A stretch of DNA of 64,000 nucleotides from the NCBI GenBank assembly GCA_035468985.1, contig DATISF010000016.1, forward strand, positions 1 to 64,000, given 5' to 3'. Made by a program: the position numbers and the translations under genes. A model generated the notes under the pieces. It did no database searches. It was not told the origin of the DNA and worked only from the letters and a program-made list of their open reading frames with translations. The first letter of the stretch is position 1. Every line of letters begins with the position of its first letter. The DNA is from DASVHS01 sp035468985 (GTDB lineage Bacteria; Acidobacteriota; Thermoanaerobaculia; Gp7-AA8). This document shows, one piece after another, positions 45,701 to 50,533 of this stretch.

Positions 45701-47911
45701 GTCACGCTCGCCGATTTCCGCGCCGCACGGACGATGACTCCGCCGGTGCTCGACCCCGCCGACGTCGCCAATCTCCGCGCCGCGGCGAAGGACGTTCTGC
45801 CTGCGGATTGGACGGCCACGGAGAACGACTCTCATCAGATCGGCCAGCGCGATCTGACGTTCGGCCCGATCAACGACACGACGTCCTACGCGTTCTCCGG
45901 CGGCCGTCGGACGCAGCACGGACAGTGGACGGCGTCGTACGACGAGCGGGGGAGGCTGGTGCGGCTCGAGCTGGCGGGCGACCGGCGCATCGACTATGTC
46001 TACGATCCGAACGATCGAGTGATTGGACGGAGCGCGTATCAGGCGAGCGGCGGGGCGTGGTCGCTCGAGACGCGCGCGAGCGTGCTGGCGCACGACGGAC
46101 TGCCGGCGGACTCGACATTCGTCTGGGACGTGATCACCGACCGGCTGCTGGCGATCTATGAGGCGGGAGGCGGTCTGCTGCGGCAGTACATCCACGGCGA
46201 TCACGGCGTCGACGACTTCGTTCAGATCCGGACCCCGGAGACGTACATCCCGGTGTTCGACGATGCCGGGACAGGTCTGCTGCAGGCGGTTCTGGGCGAC
46301 GACGGCAATCTGGTCGAGCGGGTGCTCTACGCCGATCCGTACGGCGACTCGCCGCGGTACTTGCAGGGTGCGGTGATCGACAATGTGTCGATCGCCATGG
46401 AGAAGAACGGGGCGGGCGATCTCGACACGATGACGATCCGCGCGCACGCCACCGACCAGATCGACCCCTCGACGCTCGCCACCGCCGGCCGCATCGCGAG
46501 CGTCACGGCCGACTTCAGCGTCGCCCAGCAGGCCACCGTGACGCCGACTCTCGTCAACGACTCCACGATCGAATGGGTCCTCCACAATGCCGACTGGCAG
46601 GCGCTGGCCAACGCGACGGGCGCGACGGCGCTGGAGATCGGCATCGGCTCGGGCCTGCGCTTCCCGGTCTGGGGCGCCACCCCCGTCTCCGCCCCGCCCG
46701 GCTGGACGAGCATCTGGGACGCCGCCACCCGCGCCCCCGGCTATCCGTTCGTCGTTCGCAGGTCCCTCGGCAATCTCCTGGCAAAGATCGCCGCCCTCCC
46801 CCCCGGCCGGAAGGACGAGGTGGTGCCGTTCAAGCTCAACAGCCTGTATCTGGCCGGCGCGCTCGAGTCGAAACTGCATTTGTTCACGGGGTTCAAGTCC
46901 GCTCCGTTCGTGGAGCCGGCGAATGGGTTGGTCTACGTGCGGGCGAGGTGGTATGACGGGGGGACGGGAGGGTTTCTGACCCCGGACAAGATGGGGTACA
47001 AGGATTCATCGAATTCGTACGCGTTTTGCGCGGGGGATCCGGTCAACTGCGAGGATCCTTCCGGGCTGGTCGGAATCTTCTTTGATGGGACGTGGGATGA
47101 CGAAAAGACGACGGCTGCCCATGTGCCATCGAACGTTTACCGCTTGTCGAACGCTTACACGGGTGGACAATCTGCGTACTTCCGCGGAATCGGAAACTCG
47201 ACCGAGAACGGTGCGATCAAACAGGGCCTTGGTGGAGCGTTCGGCTTGGGCGGAGCCGATATCGTTGACAGAGCATTCGGGCGCGTGAAGAAAGCGTATG
47301 CCCACGGCGATCGCGTGGTCGACATCGTTGGATTCTCGCGTGGCGCGTCATTGGCTCTCGAATTGGCGGCACGTATCGAAAAGAGTCCCGAGTTGAGAGG
47401 AATGAAGCTTCGCTTCATCGGGCTCTTCGATGCGGTTGGCTCGTTTGGTGATCCGGGTAACCCAGTGAATCTCGGGTATGACCTGCGAACCCCGACGTCC
47501 GCAACGCTTCGCGTTCACCTCATCGCGCGAGACGAGGCGAGGCAGAACTTCGAGTTGATCAAACCGGCTGGCTTCGTGGAGCACACGTTACCTGGTGGGC
47601 ACACGAACGTCGGCGGCACATGGCCGAATCGTGAATTTGGCAATCGCGCGCTCTGGACGATGATCGAGGAAGCGAACTCGCGTTTGGAGGAGCCGATCTT
47701 CGATCCTGCACTCACCGACTTTGGCGGCGGCGACACGACGTTGCCAAAGAACGTCACCGACACGTACGAGCAGTGCAGGTGGCCAACGGCGGGCAGCGAG
47801 ATGTGTCAGCAGAGGCATCGCGGTGTTTTCGAGAAAGGCCTCCGGTGGGGCACAGCAGTGGCGGAACCGCCGCGGCTGCGTCGGCCGCAGGCGGCGTATC
47901 CTTTCGAATGA
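30698..47911 (+). CDS. Giant secreted Rhs/YD-repeat polymorphic toxin with C-terminal DUF2235 (Tle1-type) lipase domain
   Basis: 5737 residues. A Sec signal is followed by a lectin-like (LamG/CBM-type) domain (about 30-255), many tandem Ig-like units (about 260-1390), Big_5 and one CarboxypepD-like domain (about 1590-1675), further beta domains and a propeller-like region (about 2865-3470). The Rhs shell runs from about residue 3700, with YD repeats such as DALGRLMARTDHF and YTYDANGQITSATMPDG. The Rhs core ends at VYVRARWYDGGTGGFLTPDK and EDPSGL (about 5457), the usual self-cleavage site. The tip (5458-5737) begins VGIFFDGTWDD and carries GFSRGAS (nucleophile Ser5547), GLFDAVGSFG (Asp5578) and GGHTNVGG (His5635), the alpha/beta-hydrolase triad of DUF2235 phospholipases. 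There is no PAAR domain. It overlaps the genes on both sides by four bases. Confidence 0.9.
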   Translation: MSSMRGLRTALGAITVMLLASTAELHAAAEVVYQENFDGYAAQANPSGWVDTVVGYLSTRRRLVGSGGSLYKTSADPLDAANVVFGAKNASGDPQGSEGRFGVFSTLTAPAFARSLDFTGRFLRGSSDTRIGVTFFSSYPDKDRYGLIGLAPASDGHLTMQLFSYGAGSFSGATDSGFTPDPNVWYRFRVVVDADGIETSVRARFWRYGEAEPSIDSIAATQRDAERLTGGRIGIWSAISGPAYVDDLAVSSASAPIAGQPSISISSPSANQMIGSPRVVVSGTIANVTAVTVNGVGASVDPARGTFTSPEIPLLEGENAIVAIASDAGGQTASASIQVIVDTRAPELTVSAPLSGACIDATTIDVRGTATDSALKSVKVTAGASSIDAVIAADSSWSASVPAPAEAEYALKVEASDTLGHTSTAILAVTVDRTPPRIDVSESGAALDGVITNRSLAPIVTTNDALATTTTTLDGALYSAGVVITAEGNHQIKVTATDCAGHVAQKTVSFTIDRTPPQILTVTPSSGSTIAAKSALTGTASPDAANITIEPAAIGAAMTSGTFTVTDVPLSEGANDLTIVLMDHAGNTSRTAYQLTLHSLAPSIEIVENGSPIAPGALFNRAVSPIIRSSAPDAKITATLNAAAYTLGTTITADGGYTLAAIATDAAAHAVQATVTFTIDTTPPTVKVTSPLDGASVTATTVDVRGTVSSDALFVSVNGVGAVIDAGTFVATIPLDAGPNDIAAIARDPAGNIAADRLVLTRVGGPRGILLTSPPDGMVTNRNTIAVTGQLLTGSEGAKVTIGGSDVPVDALGSFRKNDFALSEGDNVIVAAVQAEGGETNQVSVHVLADRMPPRLRVLASGQPVPDAARFGDRAVITVEATDGNESLTPQLTVDGTSTALPATITAPGGHTIGASARDRAGNETRMERTIFIGANGAEGCALGSFDPPSGSVVTANSITVAGRSGGAAGVKINGNAAFVANGSFCGTVELPAEGENGVTIVCTDAGGNPTGTPATIILRRVTGEPSLTISNPSEGASIGSDAITVTGTAGAGVTAIDVNGVAATISGDSFSAAGVRLAGGLNVIVARGHNAAGRIAAVSRRVVYLKDAPSLTITSPGVALTTGTPSIDVTGGWSNLDPATIAIAGAAVQTTSFDDRSGTFSARSVALTAGQQTITVSGRDTLSRTATATVDVTVTPGAPSISITDPADNSIAGASTGSTFTVSGTFAAAPGSTVDVGGVPAAVTGSSFTATVPFSTMPNGITPVVARVTEPVGAVAIDAIRVQKLTVAPRVIDGFPPANAVEVDAGALPLVLFSAPMDRTSLASAFRLETSGGSPVTGTLRVDGDVLTFAPAALLASGGTYTLRVTTAAHDIAGNPLGAEFTSSFTVASSAPGTPPAVTPIEAAICAQQKEIRGVAPAGSRVRLDYGALSLNTNASSTGAFTFQLPLSGQSGCQIARVRVAGADGSLSPSTEVRFQVDCNGPQVTGAAFDRAANRLAITFSKPMNASTLVVGQGGSILLQLGSRFVSGTVSISGNVATISPADDLSQQSFTLSVTTDAQDTSGAKLAFAYTQDFTFDADQPPSSNHGLGFMSGEVFDGDTGRPLGGASVSIEVPTAETISATTDARGRYAAQLPEGAHTIRISAPGFVTVWRQIIVVAGSGVIPIDVRLAKKGSLATAGSGDLVITHAALAPAELRIPAGGVAAGTSVSLTSLAAQSLPGLLPLGWSPLAAATIDSGASPISAAQLTFTVAAADITAAAQIISAVRYRDDRDEWQVLVPVVNIGSDGKAALPIDAPGTYALVYADRAAGLVRPPAVISGGTLQGVIDPCAGGTCPPLTAKSFTIDPPVVLPTGRSIVTLKINGLPPAVFPSGTAVQAYIDEELQLADGSRVSDPPFTTDLLLYRTLSGDPAVAQLQLAPSAKAAELVLNVGFDHIRIVPYPGRLDRGTIIGPEGGRVPGDSGVSIDLPSGAAPEALRATSAAITDFGPFGSIAGFSIVGGFTLTLQRASAQSSATLPRVELLMPAHAVFAGIALAAQHVIVEVLDDTPYGRIDRLAAQTIADSAGRLTTRSIDRNILPIDGIVHEGRYLLLQATAPIAFATGTVRVPGAAFVGDARVIAPPLGVADVTRPGGIFCIPVPARPAAPFTLIPRTPSTGDGAVYTHSASPDPDSVVRADLTLILQPPVLTGTIPAADAADISLTTSVKATFSPAIDPQSVSGESIAVHDESGAPVTGLVAAEGTSAVVWTLPPGERLLPNRRYTVSIAPAIRGTNGAPFARTYSFSFSTQKQLVSGDVHREKIRITVPDSSGHSRIVGDPGALPAGWQAVAIRRGRDFTDRPQATAANDGSFVIDLPGTIALTDMIDLQVVNSAGSVAAIFALTPFVSEDGKSFIAPPDQDVRFTTADGKASVSVPAGAFDEPTTVTVTPADHSAFAAVPAFDKELGFAGAVNVDFPGVAKKRLEIEIAAPPNASPQTAYYLGRLGNSVLGPRVEIVDTLRLQNGKLTTTFGGGAANAAITRALRPGTNQTFSDPQDAKNAMIAAIRGGTYEASSFQQPIGWLLIETAITASGFDMFSSSNGSIYLSALSLTEKEGRTLFPVASGTPFQLVGYDSSTGLEMFRIDHQAADALDPLNAIPTAIVNPGDMGPYPIFAAPSRLEVATVPPDGVTLRSVRGLNITQRAGTVTVSDGLPPLPANTRVDILDVTSAVSISIPALPGSATFAAATGDRLLIAISDDTIDPDQTIALVFSSAIDLGGATGDQVDAVLQGNRWIQIDSGDTAATVTEVTKQAVFTADNAARRIFVHLPLQRGKVYHVVIKGDLSGPALAGAPGLKLGQRNVGGNLVPANPNDITLEFRTRKPGGPVGSMTLPPDRGGIRDFALIGNVALIATTAGGLQAFDVSDPASLSRTPAPAPLGRATGTAEYWSVSADRHGRIFAAGVTSTYGVVQTYRIEDFVDPAGGIPSSTIAPTSGANVSWRLGINIGVPLGTDLLFTDRPEAIPRKVQVLLQDDEKPFPIPPGGTPVGTNGFVRFDASVVVPGTLKYWKQRITIENRTIGAHWSADIKRGTTGVIRGVLARPDDELFIVRNNATYGVVSLFGYGVGVFDLNAVESNDEAFNQSGYDEISERVILTPAKGDPNPNMVYPTVIPCDSSLIAPTGAPCEIRDLTFSPDALIFPSTTNSNIEIYALDQLRGMLDIDIAPPKVVAPGPPPVVSSPEATPAFGLSLSDPFVGARGSGNLYHPRLRNLHNLFLANGGSSGIAPRARFTSVSPYLRTDKSGNPENFALIAANNFGLLVVKIDPAVPLTWGSLVDVIWVPAGALSVRVIPRTDLAVVIDNAGRVLLVDLRNIDESALVAAMPPCSSATCEADLFPTAKKSIISPTSSLPPYADWIEVGVDDPRIVWKSDPHTVSGNIPPVIDPDTGILLTGDINGNDVKAIAAIDPRIQFRIRTDSGTRYVNSIVPLGIAPKDPTADPDSSYGAFRLEITLPGSIVEQLTTAGRELRFAVESERVVGATTEQTLTPMPPAHIRLETRSRAADPRASEFAGFRMERLAPYDPADPQLKLLRYQRAYNRFISPWIVAIADPRASEQFTWTNTTRSKEGCVACERPLSLRGRTAPAVYELFTRGRVIAVRPENDTFNVAGYRYLGDRNRFEARAATWMADTVRAPSAAAPAQNPPVAGGMLQERTYLHSGELEVDAGDLDAGGRAGFNVVFGRSYHSRVIGLTPLGLGWLASMFDRVRELPTGGVEYRDSSGEVWLFQPMPRSANDYVQPAGVALTLHKTRNGWSLMDAKRRFVFFDALGRLMARTDHFADAQQIDNNTLQGNVIRYLYGSSGQLEQIVDPVGRTTTLTYWDAASAGATGAAPDQLREISDWRNGASASDSRKVTFEYDSKGRLMDVRLPEAAKAALAPPEFDHTGANRPRIHYTYAPLPSASYNDYIDFAGNLDSITDPVENTPAGSRRPRVQFAYDQSTDAFQRDRVIGQTWPCASYVGSCVPRSASFRYQAPPPVSPVRFSVDTTDVLDQIRHYDLLEQADKRMHIAKATVFDVPIVDPGAASTAGNLATDVPSTPTPLTSEYTYDANGQITSATMPDGATLTNRYEPAASTPLGRIGSTVYGSGSLHLRTGYRYETYVTEDAIVSEVGKDYSADVNALPVSFRESQSPNRHRDTIEHKDAHPNVATTSGAHFNVFSQLDWTDLVAFGRSVKGLIPQLPNFADAKEVIQQAFENSPSAPRLRRGRVTKVSAGNGALNTTVDYQTGNTQGQVIQTFDQERWTLTIEEHDSADRVTRRVIKDRAGAVMDDETFGYDANGRLVYSSVVHGGTGTVETRHTFDTMGREVETTIKRAKVADADADVVVRREYDLGRRVNTTYDPVTTGSAAKSEEILDGLGRVIERRRTGTSSSIMKSLVGYDLAGKLCYESDAHRVATLHVFDVLGRETKTMTADGIVTERTFSPWGELIDKQVHAGSTLIAHSISDYSDEGELVQMHEEVGSGLVRGTGYADRDGGEISRVGVAEVASMSDPMITTTSIIRARVTDTSTDTAGRGKQTRSGEVAFNTPLLDSEVFSQQSVAPSGFDGSLPKVSVTEEPRVGSSYTTTTTYDGLGRVVEVLAPGGYLDLTSYEPNNVVIQKPAGQGETKLTYDPRGLLIERERPRSAIVHSKYDARGNITERRDETGGITKYDYDDLGRLIRTTYPDSTTEEVQYEAETGVRTASRDRAGQWLMYSYDDRGGRLTQVHLGGTGSAPSAGAVLIQYAYDAAGRLLSVRDANGAVEYDGYDMLGRPAVTRAIRYRNASGLTPSPDVLDVHAQGHVWTVFNGERKRWSMPVAGSTPPPSTSPSPWHTWIEETRDGGGDVVSQRSILASSGPAAGPLISESFARSGGRPMLRKRYTSSGAVVSSAFGYADLRSFTMPPEVPDPISPAPGTSGMLGRVEVTVGNDTLAGSEIARNGSKRIETEIELGLDGRRSVFHYDDLQHYDGGRMHSSEATPAAAGERVTLADFRAARTMTPPVLDPADVANLRAAAKDVLPADWTATENDSHQIGQRDLTFGPINDTTSYAFSGGRRTQHGQWTASYDERGRLVRLELAGDRRIDYVYDPNDRVIGRSAYQASGGAWSLETRASVLAHDGLPADSTFVWDVITDRLLAIYEAGGGLLRQYIHGDHGVDDFVQIRTPETYIPVFDDAGTGLLQAVLGDDGNLVERVLYADPYGDSPRYLQGAVIDNVSIAMEKNGAGDLDTMTIRAHATDQIDPSTLATAGRIASVTADFSVAQQATVTPTLVNDSTIEWVLHNADWQALANATGATALEIGIGSGLRFPVWGATPVSAPPGWTSIWDAATRAPGYPFVVRRSLGNLLAKIAALPPGRKDEVVPFKLNSLYLAGALESKLHLFTGFKSAPFVEPANGLVYVRARWYDGGTGGFLTPDKMGYKDSSNSYAFCAGDPVNCEDPSGLVGIFFDGTWDDEKTTAAHVPSNVYRLSNAYTGGQSAYFRGIGNSTENGAIKQGLGGAFGLGGADIVDRAFGRVKKAYAHGDRVVDIVGFSRGASLALELAARIEKSPELRGMKLRFIGLFDAVGSFGDPGNPVNLGYDLRTPTSATLRVHLIARDEARQNFELIKPAGFVEHTLPGGHTNVGGTWPNREFGNRALWTMIEEANSRLEEPIFDPALTDFGGGDTTLPKNVTDTYEQCRWPTAGSEMCQQRHRGVFEKGLRWGTAVAEPPRLRRPQAAYPFE
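46385..46860 (+). other. Insertion domain inside the Rhs core of the giant toxin
   Basis: Between the YD unit ending LYADPYGDSPRYLQG and the core segment LHLFTGFKSAPFVEPANGLVYV lie about 160 residues without YD motifs (from NVSIAMEKNGAGDLDTMTIR to LLAKIAALPPG). Most Rhs proteins run straight from the last YD repeat into the core. Part of this segment (46541-46650) is duplicated at 51437. Confidence 0.55.
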
Positions 47912-48423
47912 TGTCGCGGCGGCTGCGGACTCTGCCTTTTGCGATTTGCATGGTGGTGATCGTGCTGGTGTCCTGCCGGCCGAAGTACTTCTACGGAATC
48001 GGATTCAAGAGCTGCGCGGATGGGCTCATACGAATGAACGTACGCTCCGCCACGTACTCCACGCAGTTGCCGGTGCCGCTTCGGAAAGGGCAGATCAAAG
48101 AGGAAGACGCGATCACGGTTCCGCCGCCATCCTCGATGGAACTGACGTGGTACATGGAAGGGCAGCCACCTCAATCAGCAACGTACGACGTCAGCGGTCG
48201 ATTGCCGAACGACTTCAATGTTGGTCGAGACACGCTGTGGTTCGTCGCTTGCCCAAACGTCCGACCGATGCTGATTGCGGAGATCGGGTCGACACACGAG
48301 CCAGGTAGGTTGGAGCGGCTCGCCGACGGCCGACGTTGGAATGGCTCATCCATTTACGAAGCGTGCAATGTCTGCGACGGTAACGCGAGCGCCCTCCCAC
48401 CATCGCCGCGTCACGTCCGCTGA
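47908..48423 (+). CDS. Candidate immunity lipoprotein for the DUF2235 toxin
   Basis: 171 residues. ATG 47908 overlaps the toxin stop (ATGA), so toxin and immunity would be made together. MMSRRLRTLPFAICMVVIVL leads into a VSC lipobox, placing the protein in the envelope, where a periplasm-acting lipase would need neutralising. The mature part is about 120 beta-rich residues (MNVRSATYSTQLPVPLRKGQ; SMELTWYMEGQ) and matches the frameshifted gene at 48811. The last ten codons (ALPPSPRHVR and stop) come from a repeat also present at 49835, so the C-terminus may be altered. No known immunity family was recognised; the role is inferred from position, lipidation and duplication. Confidence 0.75.
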   Translation: MMSRRLRTLPFAICMVVIVLVSCRPKYFYGIGFKSCADGLIRMNVRSATYSTQLPVPLRKGQIKEEDAITVPPPSSMELTWYMEGQPPQSATYDVSGRLPNDFNVGRDTLWFVACPNVRPMLIAEIGSTHEPGRLERLADGRRWNGSSIYEACNVCDGNASALPPSPRHVR

Positions 48424-48805
48424 CATCGCGCGCGAAGCGGTGAGCGACCGTGCGCGCGGGCAGACGGCCGCGCCGCGGCTCACGCCCGCGCACAAAGCGC
48501 GAGCAATCGGCGCCAACGCGGGCGGGACATGGCCGAACCGCGAGTACGGGAACCGAGCGTTGCACACCATGGTTGACGAAGCGAACAAGGCGTTTTCGAC
48601 GAAGCTTTTCGCTGAAGAGGTGATCGATTTCGGCGCCGGCAACACTCAATTGCCGCGGAACGTAGTGTCGACCTACGAACCCTGCACTTGGCATTCGTTA
48701 CCCGGCAACATGTGTCAGGAGCGCGCGCGAGGCATCTACGTTACCGACGACCGGTGGATGACCGTGGAACAGGTGGCTGGCCCGACGAATACGGGAGCGC
48801 ACTAA
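48368..48805 (+). pseudogene. Displaced second toxin tail (DUF2235 C-terminal part)
   Basis: From codon 49 on, the product reads GGTWPNREYGNRALHTMVDE and continues in parallel with the last 100 residues of the giant toxin (GGTWPNREFGNRALWTMIEE; later QLPRNV/TLPKNV, MCQERARG/MCQQRHRG). It contains the region just after the catalytic histidine but lacks the GFSRG nucleophile and the FFDGTW start, so it cannot be an active lipase by itself. The first 45 codons derive from repeat A and an ATG at 48368. It is the 3' remnant of an alternative toxin tip, followed five bases later by a second lipoprotein gene, just as toxin 1 is followed by its own. Confidence 0.75.
48404..48496 (+). repeat. Cassette-boundary repeat A
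   Basis: Begins CGCCGCGTCACGTCCGCTGA and resembles 49835-49925 over about 90 bases (for example ATCGCGCGCGAAG and GGTGAGCGAC are shared). It supplies the stop codon of the immunity lipoprotein at 47908 and the leader of the displaced toxin tail. It is likely a recombination junction between cassettes. Confidence 0.6.
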
Positions 48806-48810
48806 CGACG

Positions 48811-49220
48811 ATGCGAGCAAGTATGTTCGCAAGCTGCTTGGTCGTCGCGCTCCATGCCGCTTCATGCGCTCATCGACACAACTACAGCGTTGCATCTTTC
48901 AACTGCACGAACCAGACGTTCGTCGTCGAAGTTCGCTCGCAGACGTACAACTCCGAAGTGCCTTTCATTCTGGTTCCCGGTCAGCTCAAAGGCGAGGATG
49001 CGATCAACGTCCCATCCCATCGGCCATCACGCTGACGTGGCACGCCGAAGGCCAAACGCAACTCAGCACGACCTATCGTCTGGAGGAAATTAGGAACGAC
49101 GCATTCAATCCCGATGCTGGCGATACACTTTTGTTCCTCTTCTGTCCGGGTGCCGAGCGGCCCGCTCTTTTGAGCGAGACACGTCGGAGTGGCCGTGGCG
49201 TCGTACTCCACAACCTATAG
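48811..49220 (+). pseudogene. Second candidate immunity lipoprotein, frameshifted
   Basis: The product starts MRASMFASCLVVALHAASCA (signal peptide with an ASC lipobox) and continues through VEVRSQTYNSEVPFILVPGQ, LKGEDAINVP, paralogous to the immunity protein at 47908 (GQIKEEDAITVP). At 49011-49020 the sequence CCCATCCCAT holds a five-base tandem duplication that throws the frame to a stop at 49035. Dropping five bases restores SAITLTWHAEGQTQLSTTYR and a run to 49220 (DTLLFLFCPGAERPALLSE), matching DTLWFVACPNVRPMLIAE of copy 1. It is either inactivated or phase-variable. Confidence 0.8.
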
Positions 49221-49297
49221 ACGCACGCAGCCGTTAATGGCCTCTCGATCGATTCGGCGTGTGAGTTGTGTCGGCCGGAAAAGCGTCGTTAGCCGCG

Positions 49298-49756
49298 ATG
49301 AGCAGACGCAATCTCATCATTCTTTGCTTGACGGTATGCGCTGCAGCTGCGTGTTCGCGAGTATCTGACGCGCCGCGGGGTGTGGAGCTATCGTTGCTGC
49401 AGGGGCGGTGTATCGAGCTGCTCCAGCCCGCAGACGTCCTGCGCGTGGCGGGGCCAAAGGTGATCGATGGCTCGTTGTACGTGCCGGCATCGGCGGCGAA
49501 CGAATCGAAGCTCGCGACGATCCCGGCAGGTTCAAGAATCGTCATCGAGCGCGTAGTACTGCTCAGAAGTTTTGGTGCTCGGCACTCCATCGTGATCGGG
49601 CGGATCGGCGGTGTGGCTGCGCGAGTATCCGTGTTCATGTTGTTTGATGGGGGATGGCTCCGGCGCGCGGAACTCGATGCGTTCGAAAACCGACGTGCCA
49701 CGATGTTGCGTCCAGAGGCGCTGCGTGACGAAACCGCTCGCTGGTGCTCACCATGA
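49298..49756 (+). CDS. Small lipoprotein in the cassette array, function unknown
   Basis: 152 residues from ATG 49298. MSRRNLIILCLTVCAAAACS is a lipoprotein signal with an AAAC lipobox. An alternative GTG start at 49268 would add ten residues before the signal. The mature part shows no known domain (LLQGRCIELLQPADVLRV; RIVIERVVLLRSFG; VSVFMLFDGGWL). It is not visibly related to the two other immunity-like lipoproteins. Its place between two displaced toxin tails, and its lipidation, make a role as a third immunity protein possible. Confidence 0.55.
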   Translation: MSRRNLIILCLTVCAAAACSRVSDAPRGVELSLLQGRCIELLQPADVLRVAGPKVIDGSLYVPASAANESKLATIPAGSRIVIERVVLLRSFGARHSIVIGRIGGVAARVSVFMLFDGGWLRRAELDAFENRRATMLRPEALRDETARWCSP

Positions 49757-49834
49757 GCGGGTCGTGCGGTCTCCGTGTGTGGTCATACCTTCTCGACAAC
49801 AGCATCTGCGGAGGGCGATGTCCCCGCCCTCTCT

Positions 49835-49925
49835 CGCCGCGTCACGTCCGCCGCATCGCGCGCGAAGAGGTGAGCGACAGTGCGCGCGGGGAGCGGGCGT
49901 GCCGAGCCTCCCTCCCGCACACGAA
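49835..49925 (+). repeat. Cassette-boundary repeat B
   Basis: Partner of repeat A. It opens CGCCGCGTCACGTCCGCCGC and is preceded by a small hairpin (GAGGGCG, seven-base loop, CGCCCTC; 49811-49831). The 49757-49945 gap has an open frame from ATG 49753, but it looks non-coding and is explained by this repeat. Confidence 0.55.
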
Positions 49926-49945
49926 TCAACTGCGTCGAGATCGGG

Positions 49946-50533
49946 ATGATCGCGAACGCACGTTCATGCACGTGGCCGCCGCCCAATGCACGCCAACACG
50001 TTACGCTTGTCTGCGCACGCCCACATGAGGCGGCCTTTCGTCGTCAGCGATCAGAAGAGCAGGATCGCGAGAGGTTCCAATACAACCAGGTGATCGGCCA
50101 CGGCTTGAAATTCCACCACCCCGACTGGACCTGGGAACGGATCAATATCGGCGTTGATATGGCAAACGAGACCTTCCGCGAGCTGGTGTCGCTGTGTCGG
50201 GCGAGCGGGCGAGCGTCTTGCTCCGAAGTTGCTAATTCTTCGCAGATCGAGAGCATAGTTGAACGATTCGTGTCCTACAAACCTGAACTGACAAGCGAGG
50301 TGACGTTCGGAAAATGTATGGTCGCCAACGCAATTGCCGCTGGATACAACGCGAAAGTGAACATCCTCAACTCGTACCTGCGGCGGCAAGGTTCCACGAG
50401 GCTGCCGATATTCGCGAGGCCGCTCCGGCTCACGAGCCGCGAACAAGCAGAACAGAATCTGTCGCGCGAGCAGAACCGTCGACTGCTGTCCAGCGGATCG
50501 GCTCCCAGACTTCTCGACGATCCCGACCAATGA
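49946..50533 (+). CDS. Orphan C-terminal module, possibly another displaced toxin tail
   Basis: 195 residues from ATG 49946; the true beginning is unclear because the first 35 codons look like decayed DNA. From QRSEEQDRERFQYNQVIGHG onward it reads like real protein, with WERINIGVDMANETFRELVS and FGKCMVANAIAAGYNAKVNI segments. No signal peptide and no catalytic motif are visible. IGVDMANETF loosely recalls HTMVDEANKAF of the other tails, but I cannot claim homology. Its stop overlaps the start of an ankyrin lipoprotein (ATGA), the same coupling as toxin 1 with its lipoprotein, so an unattached toxin tip is the best guess. Confidence 0.5.
   Translation: MIANARSCTWPPPNARQHVTLVCARPHEAAFRRQRSEEQDRERFQYNQVIGHGLKFHHPDWTWERINIGVDMANETFRELVSLCRASGRASCSEVANSSQIESIVERFVSYKPELTSEVTFGKCMVANAIAAGYNAKVNILNSYLRRQGSTRLPIFARPLRLTSREQAEQNLSREQNRRLLSSGSAPRLLDDPDQ

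Noticed and set aside
47069..47908. T6SS effector with PAAR-type delivery
   Set aside because: The protein begins with a Sec signal peptide and there is no PAAR, VgrG, Hcp or EagR gene in the window, so classical T6SS delivery is not supported.
49753..50028. 91-codon frame overlapping the small lipoprotein stop (ATGA)
   Set aside because: It consists largely of boundary repeat B, and the product looks non-coding (many Arg, Cys and Thr in no pattern).
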